This document shows, piece after piece, positions 7,764-14,692 of a stretch of 14,692 bases of DNA (its first letter is position 1; each line of letters starts with the position of its first letter). This DNA is from an uncultured Slackia sp. GTDB lineage: Bacteria; Actinomycetota; Coriobacteriia; Coriobacteriales; Eggerthellaceae. The stretch covers positions 1 through 14,692 of the forward strand of contig CALBLG010000097.1 in NCBI GenBank assembly GCA_937895975.1, written 5' to 3'. The notes under the pieces are model-generated. The model did no database searches. It had not been told where the DNA came from and worked only from the letters and a program-made list of their open reading frames with translations. The translations under genes were made by a program, and so were the position numbers.

Positions 7764-10576
7764 TGTCGCGACGCAATACCGAGCTTTTGCTGCTATGCCT
7801 GGCGGCGCCATTCGTGGTGCTGCTGTTCGCCATGGTGCTCGTGAACGAGGGCACCTCGCTTTCGGTCGAAACGCTCGCCGTGCCGCTGGGCCTGTTTGGC
7901 GCATTTGTCGTGGCGCATATCGCCACGCGCCTTTTGGCGAAAAACGCCGACCCAGCCATCCTGCCCATCACGTTCGGCCTTTCAGGCATCGGCATCGCTT
8001 TTGTCACACGCCTCGCGCCCGATTTGGCCATGAGCCAGGTGCTGTGGCTGTTCCTGGGCATTGCCCTGATGATTGTCACGCTGCTCGTCGTGCGCAACAT
8101 CGATAAGCTGGCGCAGTACAAATACACGTTCATGCTCGTGGGCATCATCCTGCTGCTTTCGCCCATGATTCCTGGAATCGGCCAAGAAATCCTCGGCAGC
8201 CGTATCTGGCTGAAAATTGGCCCATTCAGCTTCCAGCCAGGCGAAATCGCGAAAATCTGCATCGTTATTTTCTTGGCCTCATATTTGGCGCAAAACCGCG
8301 AAATGCTGTCCATCTTCACCGTGCGCGTAGGGCGTTTCCGCATCCCCGACCTGGGCACGCTGGCGCCCTTGCTGGTGATGTGGGCCATATCGTTTCTCAT
8401 CGTCGTATTCGAGAAAGACCTGGGCAGCGCTCTGGTGTGCTTCGTGCTCTTCCTGACCATGCTCTACGTCGCCAGCGGCAAGAAACTGTACCTGGTGGTG
8501 GGCTTCGGCCTGGCCGCCATCGGTTGCGTGTTCCTGTATCAATTCTTCGGCCACGTGCAGGTGCGCGTGAATACCTGGCTCGACCCGTTCAGCGATGCTT
8601 CGGGCGACGGCTACCAGCTGTGCCAAACGCTGTATTCGCTGGCCGACGGCGGCATGGTGGGCGTGGGTATCGGCAATGGCCTGGCCGAGAACATCCCTGT
8701 CGTGGAATCCGACTTCATCTTCGCCGCCATCGCCGAGGAAACCGGCCTTTTGGGCGGCGCGGCCGTGTTGCTGCTGTATCTCAGCCTGTGCATTCGCGGC
8801 TTCGCCACCGCCGCGCGCGCGAAAAGCGACGTGTCGGCCATGATGGCCGTGGGCTGCACGGTGACCATCGTGCTGCAGGCGTTCATCATCGTCGGCGGCG
8901 TTACGCGCCTCATCCCCCTAACCGGCCTTACACTGCCGTTCGTCAGCCAAGGCGGTTCTTCGCTGCTCGCCAGCTTCATCGGCATCGGCCTGTTGCTGCG
9001 CTGCGGCGACGAAGGCACCGGCATCAATTCCGAGGTGCGCGATGGCACCAGCCGCATGGCGGCCATCGGGGCGCACGGCTCGCACGGCCGCCCCGCCGAA
9101 ACCGGCGTGCTGGGCCGCGTGGCGTTGGGCAAGCGCCTTACGCACGCCGCGCTCGCATTCGCGCTGATGTTCGCCGCGCTGGTGGCCAACCTCACCTATA
9201 TCATGGTGTTCATGGCCGATGAATATCAAAGCTACCCCGGCAACAACCACACGCTGTATAAGGAAGCGCGCACCGAGCGCGGCTCCATTTCCACCTATGA
9301 CGGCGTGGTATTGGCCGACAGCGTGCAAAACGACGACGGCACCTACAGCCGCGAATACCCGCAGGGCTCGCTTGCCGCGCACGTGCTGGGCTACTACTCG
9401 CAAACGTACGGCACCTCGGGCATCGAAGCGTCCGAAAACGATGCGCTGAAGGGCGATTCGGGCTTCGCGAGCTGGACCGACGTGGTGAACAGCATGGCCG
9501 GCATCGAAACGCCGGGCAACGACGTGCGCCTCACTATCAATTCCGAAATCCAGAAAACGGCCGAATCGGTGTTGGACGGCTACAAGGGCGCCGTAGTGGT
9601 TATGGACCCGCAAACCGGCGCCGTGCTGGCCTGCGCAAGCTCGCCCACCTATTCGAACGACCAGGTCGACGACATCTTGGCCCAAGCCGCAAGCGGCACC
9701 GATACGACCAACGGCGCGCTCATCAACCGCGCGACCAGCGCCGTGTACGCGCCAGGCTCCACCTTCAAGCTGGTAACGCTTACCGCGCTCATCGAAAACG
9801 GCCTGGCCACGGCATCTACCACGGTGAATGCGCCCGCCCAGATGGACATCGGCAATGCGTCGGTTACCAACGCCGACGACATCGGCTATGGCACCATCAC
9901 GCTGGCTCAAGCGCTGGCCGTCTCGTCGAATACGGCGTTTGGCCAGTTCGGCGAGCAGGTTGGTAGCGACTTGCTGGTGAAAACCGCGCAGAAATTCGGA
10001 TTCGGCGAGTCCATCGACACCGATATTCCCACCACGGCGAGCCTCATGCCCGACCCCGATGAAATGACGACGTGGGAAACGGCCTGGGCGGCGTGCGGCC
10101 AGCCCGTTGGCGAGCACGACAGCCCCGCAGGCCCGCAGGCCACGGTACTGCAAATGTGCATGGTGGCTTCCGCCATCGCCAACGACGGCGTGCTCGAAAA
10201 GCCCTATTTCGTTGAAGGCATTTACAACGCGAAAGGCGAGCGATCGTTCGCCGCAAGCTCTAGCTCCCTTGGCACCGTGATGTCGAAAACGTCGGCCGAC
10301 GCCATTACCGACATGATGAAGGGCGTCGTGAAAAACGGCACGGGCACCGGCGCGCAAATCAAGGGCATCGACGTGGCAGGCAAAACCGGCACCGCCGAAA
10401 CCAACAAGGAATACAACGACAGCTGGTTCGTGGGCTTCGCCCCGGCCGACAACCCCACCGTGGCGGTGGCGGTACTCGTCGAAGAAGGCGTACACGGCCA
10501 CGACGAATCGGGCCTGGCAAGCGTCCGTGCGCAAAAGGTGTTGACATCGGCACTTCAGGCGCAAGGACAGCTGTAG
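7763..10576 (+). CDS. rodA-pbpA: RodA-PbpA fusion: SEDS glycosyltransferase joined to class B transpeptidase
   Basis: 937 residues in one continuous frame. The N-terminal half (about 1-413) is a SEDS protein with about ten membrane segments; SDFIF (Asp317) fits the essential aspartate of SEDS polymerases, and FVSQGGSS near 393-400 is the family's C-terminal signature. A linker of about 45 residues (414-458), expected in the cytoplasm, leads to the single membrane helix of a PbpA-type penicillin-binding protein (about 462-483, ALVANLTYIMVF). The transpeptidase follows, with the active-site motifs STFK (Ser666), SSN (721-723) and KTG (874-876). The SEDS part polymerises lipid II and the PBP crosslinks the strands. 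In mycobacteria the two are separate adjacent genes; here they are fused with compatible topology. The start overlaps the pstP stop (TAATG). Both active sites look intact, so this is not a read-through artefact on sequence grounds. Confidence 0.95.
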
Positions 10577-10699
10577 TTGGCATAGAATTAGGTATTTAAC
10601 GAAACAGGGCGCTTTCGGCAATCGAACTCGGAAAACGCACCCGCCGAGAAGCGCTTAGCCATAGTTCCATCCGCGGCGGCGGAAGGTGAGGAGAGAAAC
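10577..10699 (+). promoter_or_regulatory. Leader of pknB with a stem-loop
   Basis: This is the only sizeable gap inside the cluster. GCGCTTTCGGC (10609-10619) pairs with GCCGAGAAGCGC (10643-10654) with a single bulged base around a loop of about 23 nt. A -10-like TAGAAT lies at 10583-10588 but has no convincing -35 box. GGAGAG just before the GTG at 10700 is the ribosome binding site. The gap may hold a secondary promoter or a structured leader that sets PknB levels apart from the upstream genes. Confidence 0.45.
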
Positions 10700-12724
10700 G
10701 TGATAGGCAGAGTATTCAACGGCCGATACCGCATCACCGAGCGCATCGGCATTGGCGGCATGGCCGAGGTCTACAAGGCCCAAGACCAGACGCTTGGCCG
10801 CATGGTCGCCGTGAAAGTGATGCTGCCGCAATATGCGGCCGACCCCGAATTCGCAGCCCGTTTCAAGCAAGAGGCCGCATCGGCCGCCAACCTGCAGAGC
10901 CCCTTCATCGTGAACGTGTACGACTGGGGCCAAGATGACGGTACCTACTTCATCGTGATGGAATACGTGCGCGGCACCGACCTGAAGAGCGCCATTCTGC
11001 AGCGCGGCGCCATCAATCAGCGCAAGGTCGCCGAAATCGGCAGCCAGGTGTGCCAGGCGCTTTCCGTCGCCCACAACCAAGACATCATCCACCGCGATGT
11101 GAAGCCGCAAAACATCATGGTGCAGCCCGATGGCAACGTAAAGGTGATGGACTTCGGCATCGCGCGCGCGAAGAACTCCACCAAGTCGCAAACCTCCAGC
11201 GTGTTGGGCACGGCACACTACATCTCGCCTGAACAGGCGCAAGGCAAAGAGCTTACCGGCGCCTCAGACATGTATTCTTTGGGCTGCGTGCTGTATGAAG
11301 CCGCAACCGGGCAGCTGCCCTTCGACGGCCCCGATGCCGTGAGCGTCGCCATGAAGCAGGTGCAGGAGCAACCCCTGCCCCCTTCGCAGGTGAAGCCCGA
11401 CATTTCGCCCGACCTCGAGGCCATCATCATGAAGGCCATGGACAAAAACCCGTACAACCGCTTCCAAACGGTTCGCGACATGAAGCAGGCGCTCGACGAC
11501 TTCCTTATGGGTCGCCCCGTGAATATCGCTGGCGCGAACAGCTTCGCAAGCGCGCCCACGTCGGTCATGGGCAACGTCGCCCCCATGTCGAGCGAGGCAG
11601 GCGGCACCGCCGTAATGCAGCCCGTCGGTGGCGAGGCGGCCAAAAAGACGAATTCGTACCGCGGCGGCAACGACATCGATATGGGCAAGGCGAGCAAATC
11701 GAAGCGCGGGCCCATCATCGCCGTGGCCGTCATTGCGGCGCTCGTGGTTATCGCCGGCATCGCGTTCGCGGTGACGGGCGGCTTCGGCGGCGGCAACAAA
11801 GTGCCGAACGTCATCGGCCAGACGCAGGAAGCGGCCATCCAGAGCATCGAAAAGGCCGGCTACACTGTGGGCGACATTACGGAAGACTACGATTCAGAAA
11901 CCGTCGCCGGCCGCGTATGCAAGCAAGACCCCGAAGCCGACAGCCAGCTCGACAAGGGCGGCAAGGTGAACATCGTTATTTCGAAGGGCGTTAAGAAGGG
12001 CACCATTCCCGATCTTTCCGGCAAAACCGCCGAGCAAGCCGAAAAAGCCCTGAAAGACGCCGGCCTGAAAGCGCAATACGCAGGCAACGAGGCGTCCGAC
12101 GCCGATAAAGACACGGTAAGCAGGCAAGACCCCGTCGCTGGCAAAGAGGTCGATGAGGGCACCACGGTGAAATATTGGATTTCCACCGGCCCCGAAGACG
12201 TGACGGTTCCCAACGTGGTGGGCTCCGACCAAGCAAGCGCCAAAACCCAGTTGGAAAATGCGGGCTTCAAAGTGCAGGTTGAGCAGGGAGATTACAGCGA
12301 CAAATACGGCGAAGGACAAGTTATGTCGCAAAGCCCCAATGGCGGCAAGCTTGAAAAGGGCGGCACGGTAACCATCACCGTTTCGAAGGGCAAAGACCCG
12401 AGCACCGTTCCTACCAGCGTCCCCGGCGTTGTGGGCAAGAGCGAAAGCTCGGCTATCAGCGCGCTGAACGGCGCGGGCTTCTACAACGTTACCGTGAACT
12501 ACCAAACCAGCTCGACCGTTGAGGAAGGCTACGTCATCTCGCAAAGCACATCGGGCTCGGCGCTCACCAGCCAGCAAATCGTGCTCACTGTATCCACGGG
12601 CTCACCTTCCGGCGGATCGGGCAACAGCACCAACGGCTCCGGCTCGAACTCGGGCACGAATTCTGGGTCGGGAACGGGCACTACTGCCGATTCCGGCAAC
12701 ACCACGAACGGCACTACGAATTAG
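10700..12724 (+). CDS. pknB: PASTA-domain Ser/Thr protein kinase PknB
   Basis: 674 residues from GTG, with a good AGGAGAG ribosome binding site. The kinase domain (about 10-270) has IGIGGMAEVY (16-25), Lys39 in VAVK, HRDVKPQN (131-138), DFG (151-153), an activation loop with several Ser and Thr (NSTKSQTSSVLGT) and SPE (176-178). A juxtamembrane linker leads to one membrane helix (about 339-358). Four PASTA repeats follow outside the cell (about 366-430, 431-497, 498-564, 565-634). The protein ends in a 40-residue Ser/Gly/Thr/Asn tail. PASTA repeats in this family sense muropeptides or lipid II and drive dimerisation; the kinase then phosphorylates wall and division proteins, including FHA partners. 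It closes the cluster and is followed by a terminator. It has an RD motif, unlike the divergent kinase at 2887-4674. No pknA-like gene lies beside it. Confidence 0.96.
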   Translation: MIGRVFNGRYRITERIGIGGMAEVYKAQDQTLGRMVAVKVMLPQYAADPEFAARFKQEAASAANLQSPFIVNVYDWGQDDGTYFIVMEYVRGTDLKSAILQRGAINQRKVAEIGSQVCQALSVAHNQDIIHRDVKPQNIMVQPDGNVKVMDFGIARAKNSTKSQTSSVLGTAHYISPEQAQGKELTGASDMYSLGCVLYEAATGQLPFDGPDAVSVAMKQVQEQPLPPSQVKPDISPDLEAIIMKAMDKNPYNRFQTVRDMKQALDDFLMGRPVNIAGANSFASAPTSVMGNVAPMSSEAGGTAVMQPVGGEAAKKTNSYRGGNDIDMGKASKSKRGPIIAVAVIAALVVIAGIAFAVTGGFGGGNKVPNVIGQTQEAAIQSIEKAGYTVGDITEDYDSETVAGRVCKQDPEADSQLDKGGKVNIVISKGVKKGTIPDLSGKTAEQAEKALKDAGLKAQYAGNEASDADKDTVSRQDPVAGKEVDEGTTVKYWISTGPEDVTVPNVVGSDQASAKTQLENAGFKVQVEQGDYSDKYGEGQVMSQSPNGGKLEKGGTVTITVSKGKDPSTVPTSVPGVVGKSESSAISALNGAGFYNVTVNYQTSSTVEEGYVISQSTSGSALTSQQIVLTVSTGSPSGGSGNSTNGSGSNSGTNSGSGTGTTADSGNTTNGTTN

Positions 12725-12735
12725 CCGCTTTCACG

Positions 12736-12761
12736 AGAGCTCCCTACGGGGAGCTCTTTTT
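12736..12761 (+). terminator. Rho-independent terminator after pknB
   Basis: AGAGCTCCC (12736-12744) and GGGAGCTCT (12749-12757) form a perfect 9-bp stem with a TACG loop. A five-base T-run follows at 12757-12761. It begins 12 bp after the pknB stop codon and marks the end of the cluster. Confidence 0.93.
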
Positions 12762-12850
12762 ATGCCCACAAGAACTCTATTGACCATCGCTCAGTAAAAA
12801 TACCCAGCATTATGCGATGCGCACCGCTCGCCTCACCTGTGGGCGGCCGC

Positions 12851-12864
12851 TACAATACCGTTCA
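12851..12864 (+). promoter_or_regulatory. -10 box placed for a leaderless mRNA
   Basis: TACAAT (12851-12856) ends seven bases before the ATG at 12864, so transcription would begin at or next to the start codon. No Shine-Dalgarno sequence is visible between them. No good -35 box is seen 16-18 bp upstream. Leaderless genes with this layout are common in actinobacteria. Confidence 0.6.
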
Positions 12865-13784
12865 TGAACACCTTAGCAACACCTTCAAAACGGGCCTTCC
12901 CCCAATGGGGCTACAAAGCGATGCTCTTAGGAGCGGCGGCCATCTGGGGGCTATCGATATGCATCATCAAAGACACCGTGGCCATCTTTCCTCCCGCATG
13001 GCTCATGGGACTGCGCTTCTTTCTAGCCGGTATCCTGCTCGCAGTTATACTGCGCAAGCGCATCGCCCAGCGGCTCGATAAAGAAACGCTCGCAGCCGGC
13101 GTGCTTATCGGCATCGTCTTGGCGCCCGCGTATCTGCTGAATACCTCGGGCCTGCAATTTACCACCGCGTCGAAGGGCACCTTTCTCACGGGCACGTATT
13201 CCATCATGGTGCCGTTCATCGCGTGGGCCGTTTCCCACCAGCGCCCCACGCGCTACAACATTGCAGCGGCCTTGCTCGCGCTCGCAGGCATCGGCTTCAT
13301 CTCGTTTTCGGGAGCTGGCGAGGTTTCACTCAGCTTCGGCATCGGAGAGGCCGTCATGCTCGCGTCGGCGTTTTTCCTGGGGTTGCACATGGTCGTTTCC
13401 GCAAAGCTGTCAGACGGACGCGACGCCTTGGTGCTTTCCGCGATCCAATTCATCGTAGCCGGTATTGTCGGCATGGCCATAGGCGCCGCGCACGACGGAG
13501 TTCCCAACCTGGCAACGTTCGCCAGTCCCGATGTGTTCTGGAGCATGGTGTACCTCATCGTGTTCGCATCGTGCGTGGCGCTGTGTTTCCAGAACATCGG
13601 CGTGAAGCATGTTGCCGCAGCCCCGGCAGCGCTGTTTCTCTCAACGGAAAGCCTGTTCGGCGTCACGTTCGCCGTGCTATTCTTCGGCGACACGCTCACC
13701 GCAACAGCTGTAGTCGGCTTCGCGCTTATCGCCTGCGCGATTGTGGTAAGCGAGACGCTTCCCTTGAAGAAAGACCGACCGTAG
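12864..13784 (+). CDS. EamA/DMT-family membrane transporter
   Basis: 306 residues with about ten hydrophobic segments in two EamA halves (about 20-150 and 158-300), the usual size and layout of drug/metabolite transporters. Family-like stretches include AAIWGLSICIIKD, PPAWLMGLRF, FLTGTYSIMVPF and, in the second half, FQNIGVKH and ALFLSTESLFGV. Such proteins export or exchange amino acids, nucleobases, sugars or drugs; the substrate cannot be read from sequence. The ATG at 12864 lacks a ribosome binding site but sits just behind a -10 box, so leaderless translation is likely; a later in-frame ATG (12921) would remove part of the N-terminal tail and also lacks a ribosome binding site. It lies after the pknB terminator and so is a separate unit. 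The next gene is a clear paralogue. Confidence 0.9.
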   Translation: MNTLATPSKRAFPQWGYKAMLLGAAAIWGLSICIIKDTVAIFPPAWLMGLRFFLAGILLAVILRKRIAQRLDKETLAAGVLIGIVLAPAYLLNTSGLQFTTASKGTFLTGTYSIMVPFIAWAVSHQRPTRYNIAAALLALAGIGFISFSGAGEVSLSFGIGEAVMLASAFFLGLHMVVSAKLSDGRDALVLSAIQFIVAGIVGMAIGAAHDGVPNLATFASPDVFWSMVYLIVFASCVALCFQNIGVKHVAAAPAALFLSTESLFGVTFAVLFFGDTLTATAVVGFALIACAIVVSETLPLKKDRP

Positions 13785-13813
13785 CGCACGGTGGCTAAAA
13801 ACACCGCAACCCG

Positions 13814-13819
13814 TACAAT
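13814..13819 (+). promoter_or_regulatory. Possible -10 box of the second DMT gene
   Basis: TACAAT lies 52 bases upstream of the ATG at 13872 in the 87-bp gap between the two transporter genes. No good -35 box accompanies it, so a separate promoter for the second gene is only possible. It is the same hexamer as the one upstream of the first transporter gene. Confidence 0.35.
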
Positions 13820-13871
13820 ATAAGCAAGAAAAACAAAGCACCGCCCCAGCAATGCCCACAAAGGAAGCCCA

Positions 13872-14692
13872 ATGAGACGAGAACTCCCCACCCTGTTTTA
13901 CAAACTGCTCATTGTCGCTGCCACCATCATCTGGGGGTTTAGCTTCGTCGTGGTAAAAGATGCCGTAGATGCCATGCCGCCGGCGTGGCTCATGGGCACG
14001 CGCTTCACCGCAACGGCGCTCATCCTGGCCATCGCATTCAATAAAACGCTGAGGCGCAACGTCGATGCAAGCCACCTCATCGCCGGCGCCGTGCTTGGAG
14101 TGCTTTCGTTTTTGGGCTTTTGGATTCAGACCATCGGCATTACCGACACCACGCCGGGGCGCAATGCCTTCCTCACCGCAACCTATTGCGTGATGGTGCC
14201 GTTTCTTTATTGGATCGTTGCGAAACGCCGACCCACCATTTTCAATCTTGTGGCTGCCGTATTGTGCATCGCAGGCGTCGGATTCGTGTCGCTCGGCGGC
14301 GATTTCTCGTTCTCGATGCGATGGGGCGATGCCATGACGCTGCTCGGCGCCGTGTTCTTCGCACTGCATATGGTTATGGTGCCCATCTTCGCGTCAAAGC
14401 GCGACGTGATGACCATCACCATCGTGCAAATCGCCACAAGCGGCCTTTGCGGCCTTGCTATCGGGTTCGCAAGCGAGCCCATACCTCAAATTGAAGCCCT
14501 GGAGCTGGATTTCTGGATTCAACTCGGCTACCTGGTAGTTTTCGCATCATGCTTGGCCATGGTGTTTCAGAACGTGGCTCAAGCGAAAATCCCGCCAGCG
14601 CAAGCCGCATTGTTGCTCTCGCTCGAAAGCGTGTTCGGCGTAGTGTTCTCGGTGCTGCTGTATGGCGAGGAACTTACCTGGATGCTGCTAGC
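13872..14692 (+). CDS. EamA/DMT-family membrane transporter, truncated by window end
   Basis: Open from the ATG at 13872 to the last base (273 codons read); the C-terminal few dozen residues lie outside. AAGGA six nt before the ATG is a good ribosome binding site. The protein is a paralogue of the preceding gene: both have PPAWLMG followed by RF, FLT-TY-MVPF, RPT-N--AA, VFASC-A--FQN and LLS-ESVFGV at matching positions, with membrane segments in the same order. It begins with RRELPTLFYK before the first helix (IVAATIIWGFSFVVVKD). The pair may be a recent tandem duplication or a two-subunit exporter; many DMT proteins act alone or as homodimers, so this is open. The substrate is unknown. Confidence 0.9.
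   Translation, partial: MRRELPTLFYKLLIVAATIIWGFSFVVVKDAVDAMPPAWLMGTRFTATALILAIAFNKTLRRNVDASHLIAGAVLGVLSFLGFWIQTIGITDTTPGRNAFLTATYCVMVPFLYWIVAKRRPTIFNLVAAVLCIAGVGFVSLGGDFSFSMRWGDAMTLLGAVFFALHMVMVPIFASKRDVMTITIVQIATSGLCGLAIGFASEPIPQIEALELDFWIQLGYLVVFASCLAMVFQNVAQAKIPPAQAALLLSLESVFGVVFSVLLYGEELTWMLL

Noticed and set aside
8918..10621. Minus-strand open frame of 567 codons opposite the PBP half of the fusion
   Set aside because: His- and Arg-rich product without recognisable motifs, antisense to a gene with all transpeptidase motifs; a composition artefact.

Overview
The window is GC-rich bacterial chromosome. It is best read as an actinobacterium, most likely of the class Coriobacteriia (Eggerthellaceae-like); this is inferred from gene content and not proven. 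The strongest sign is the order FhaA, FhaB, PstP, RodA, PbpA, PknB, which is the classical actinobacterial Ser/Thr-phosphorylation and wall-growth cluster. It is unlike the mycobacterial version in three ways: RodA and PbpA are one fused polypeptide, no pknA follows, and a second, unusual membrane kinase is transcribed divergently from fhaA.

Left part, minus strand. A MerR-family regulator (888-1301) and larB (104-877) form a two-gene operon behind a MerR-type promoter whose long spacer holds a perfect dyad (about 1340-1370). LarB makes the first intermediate of the nickel-pincer nucleotide cofactor; larA, larC and larE are not in the window. A gene-free stretch (1302-1695) separates this operon from a ferrochelatase gene (1696-2715). 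Upstream of hemH lies a perfect 14-bp-stem palindrome (2855-2887) that begins in the stop codon of the kinase gene. The kinase (2887-4674) has an N-terminal kinase domain with HLD in place of HRD and about eight or nine C-terminal membrane segments.

Centre, plus strand. After an 86-bp divergent intergenic region come fhaA (4761-6185), fhaB (6196-6609), pstP (6609-7763) and the SEDS-PBP fusion (7763-10576). They are packed with a 10-bp gap and two TAATG stop/start overlaps, so they are almost certainly cotranscribed and translationally coupled. A 123-bp leader with a stem-loop separates the fusion from pknB (10700-12724, kinase plus membrane segment plus four PASTA repeats), which ends at a clear rho-independent terminator. 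Together these genes encode a wall-sensing kinase, its phosphatase, two phosphothreonine readers, and a fused glycan polymerase and crosslinker, a plausible self-contained controller of peptidoglycan synthesis.

Right part, plus strand. Two tandem paralogous EamA/DMT-family transporters follow (12864-13784 and 13872 to the window end, truncated). The first appears to be expressed from a leaderless mRNA.

The most noteworthy items are the SEDS-PBP fusion, the non-RD polytopic kinase divergent to the cluster, the MerR control of larB, and the unexplained palindrome at 2855-2887.
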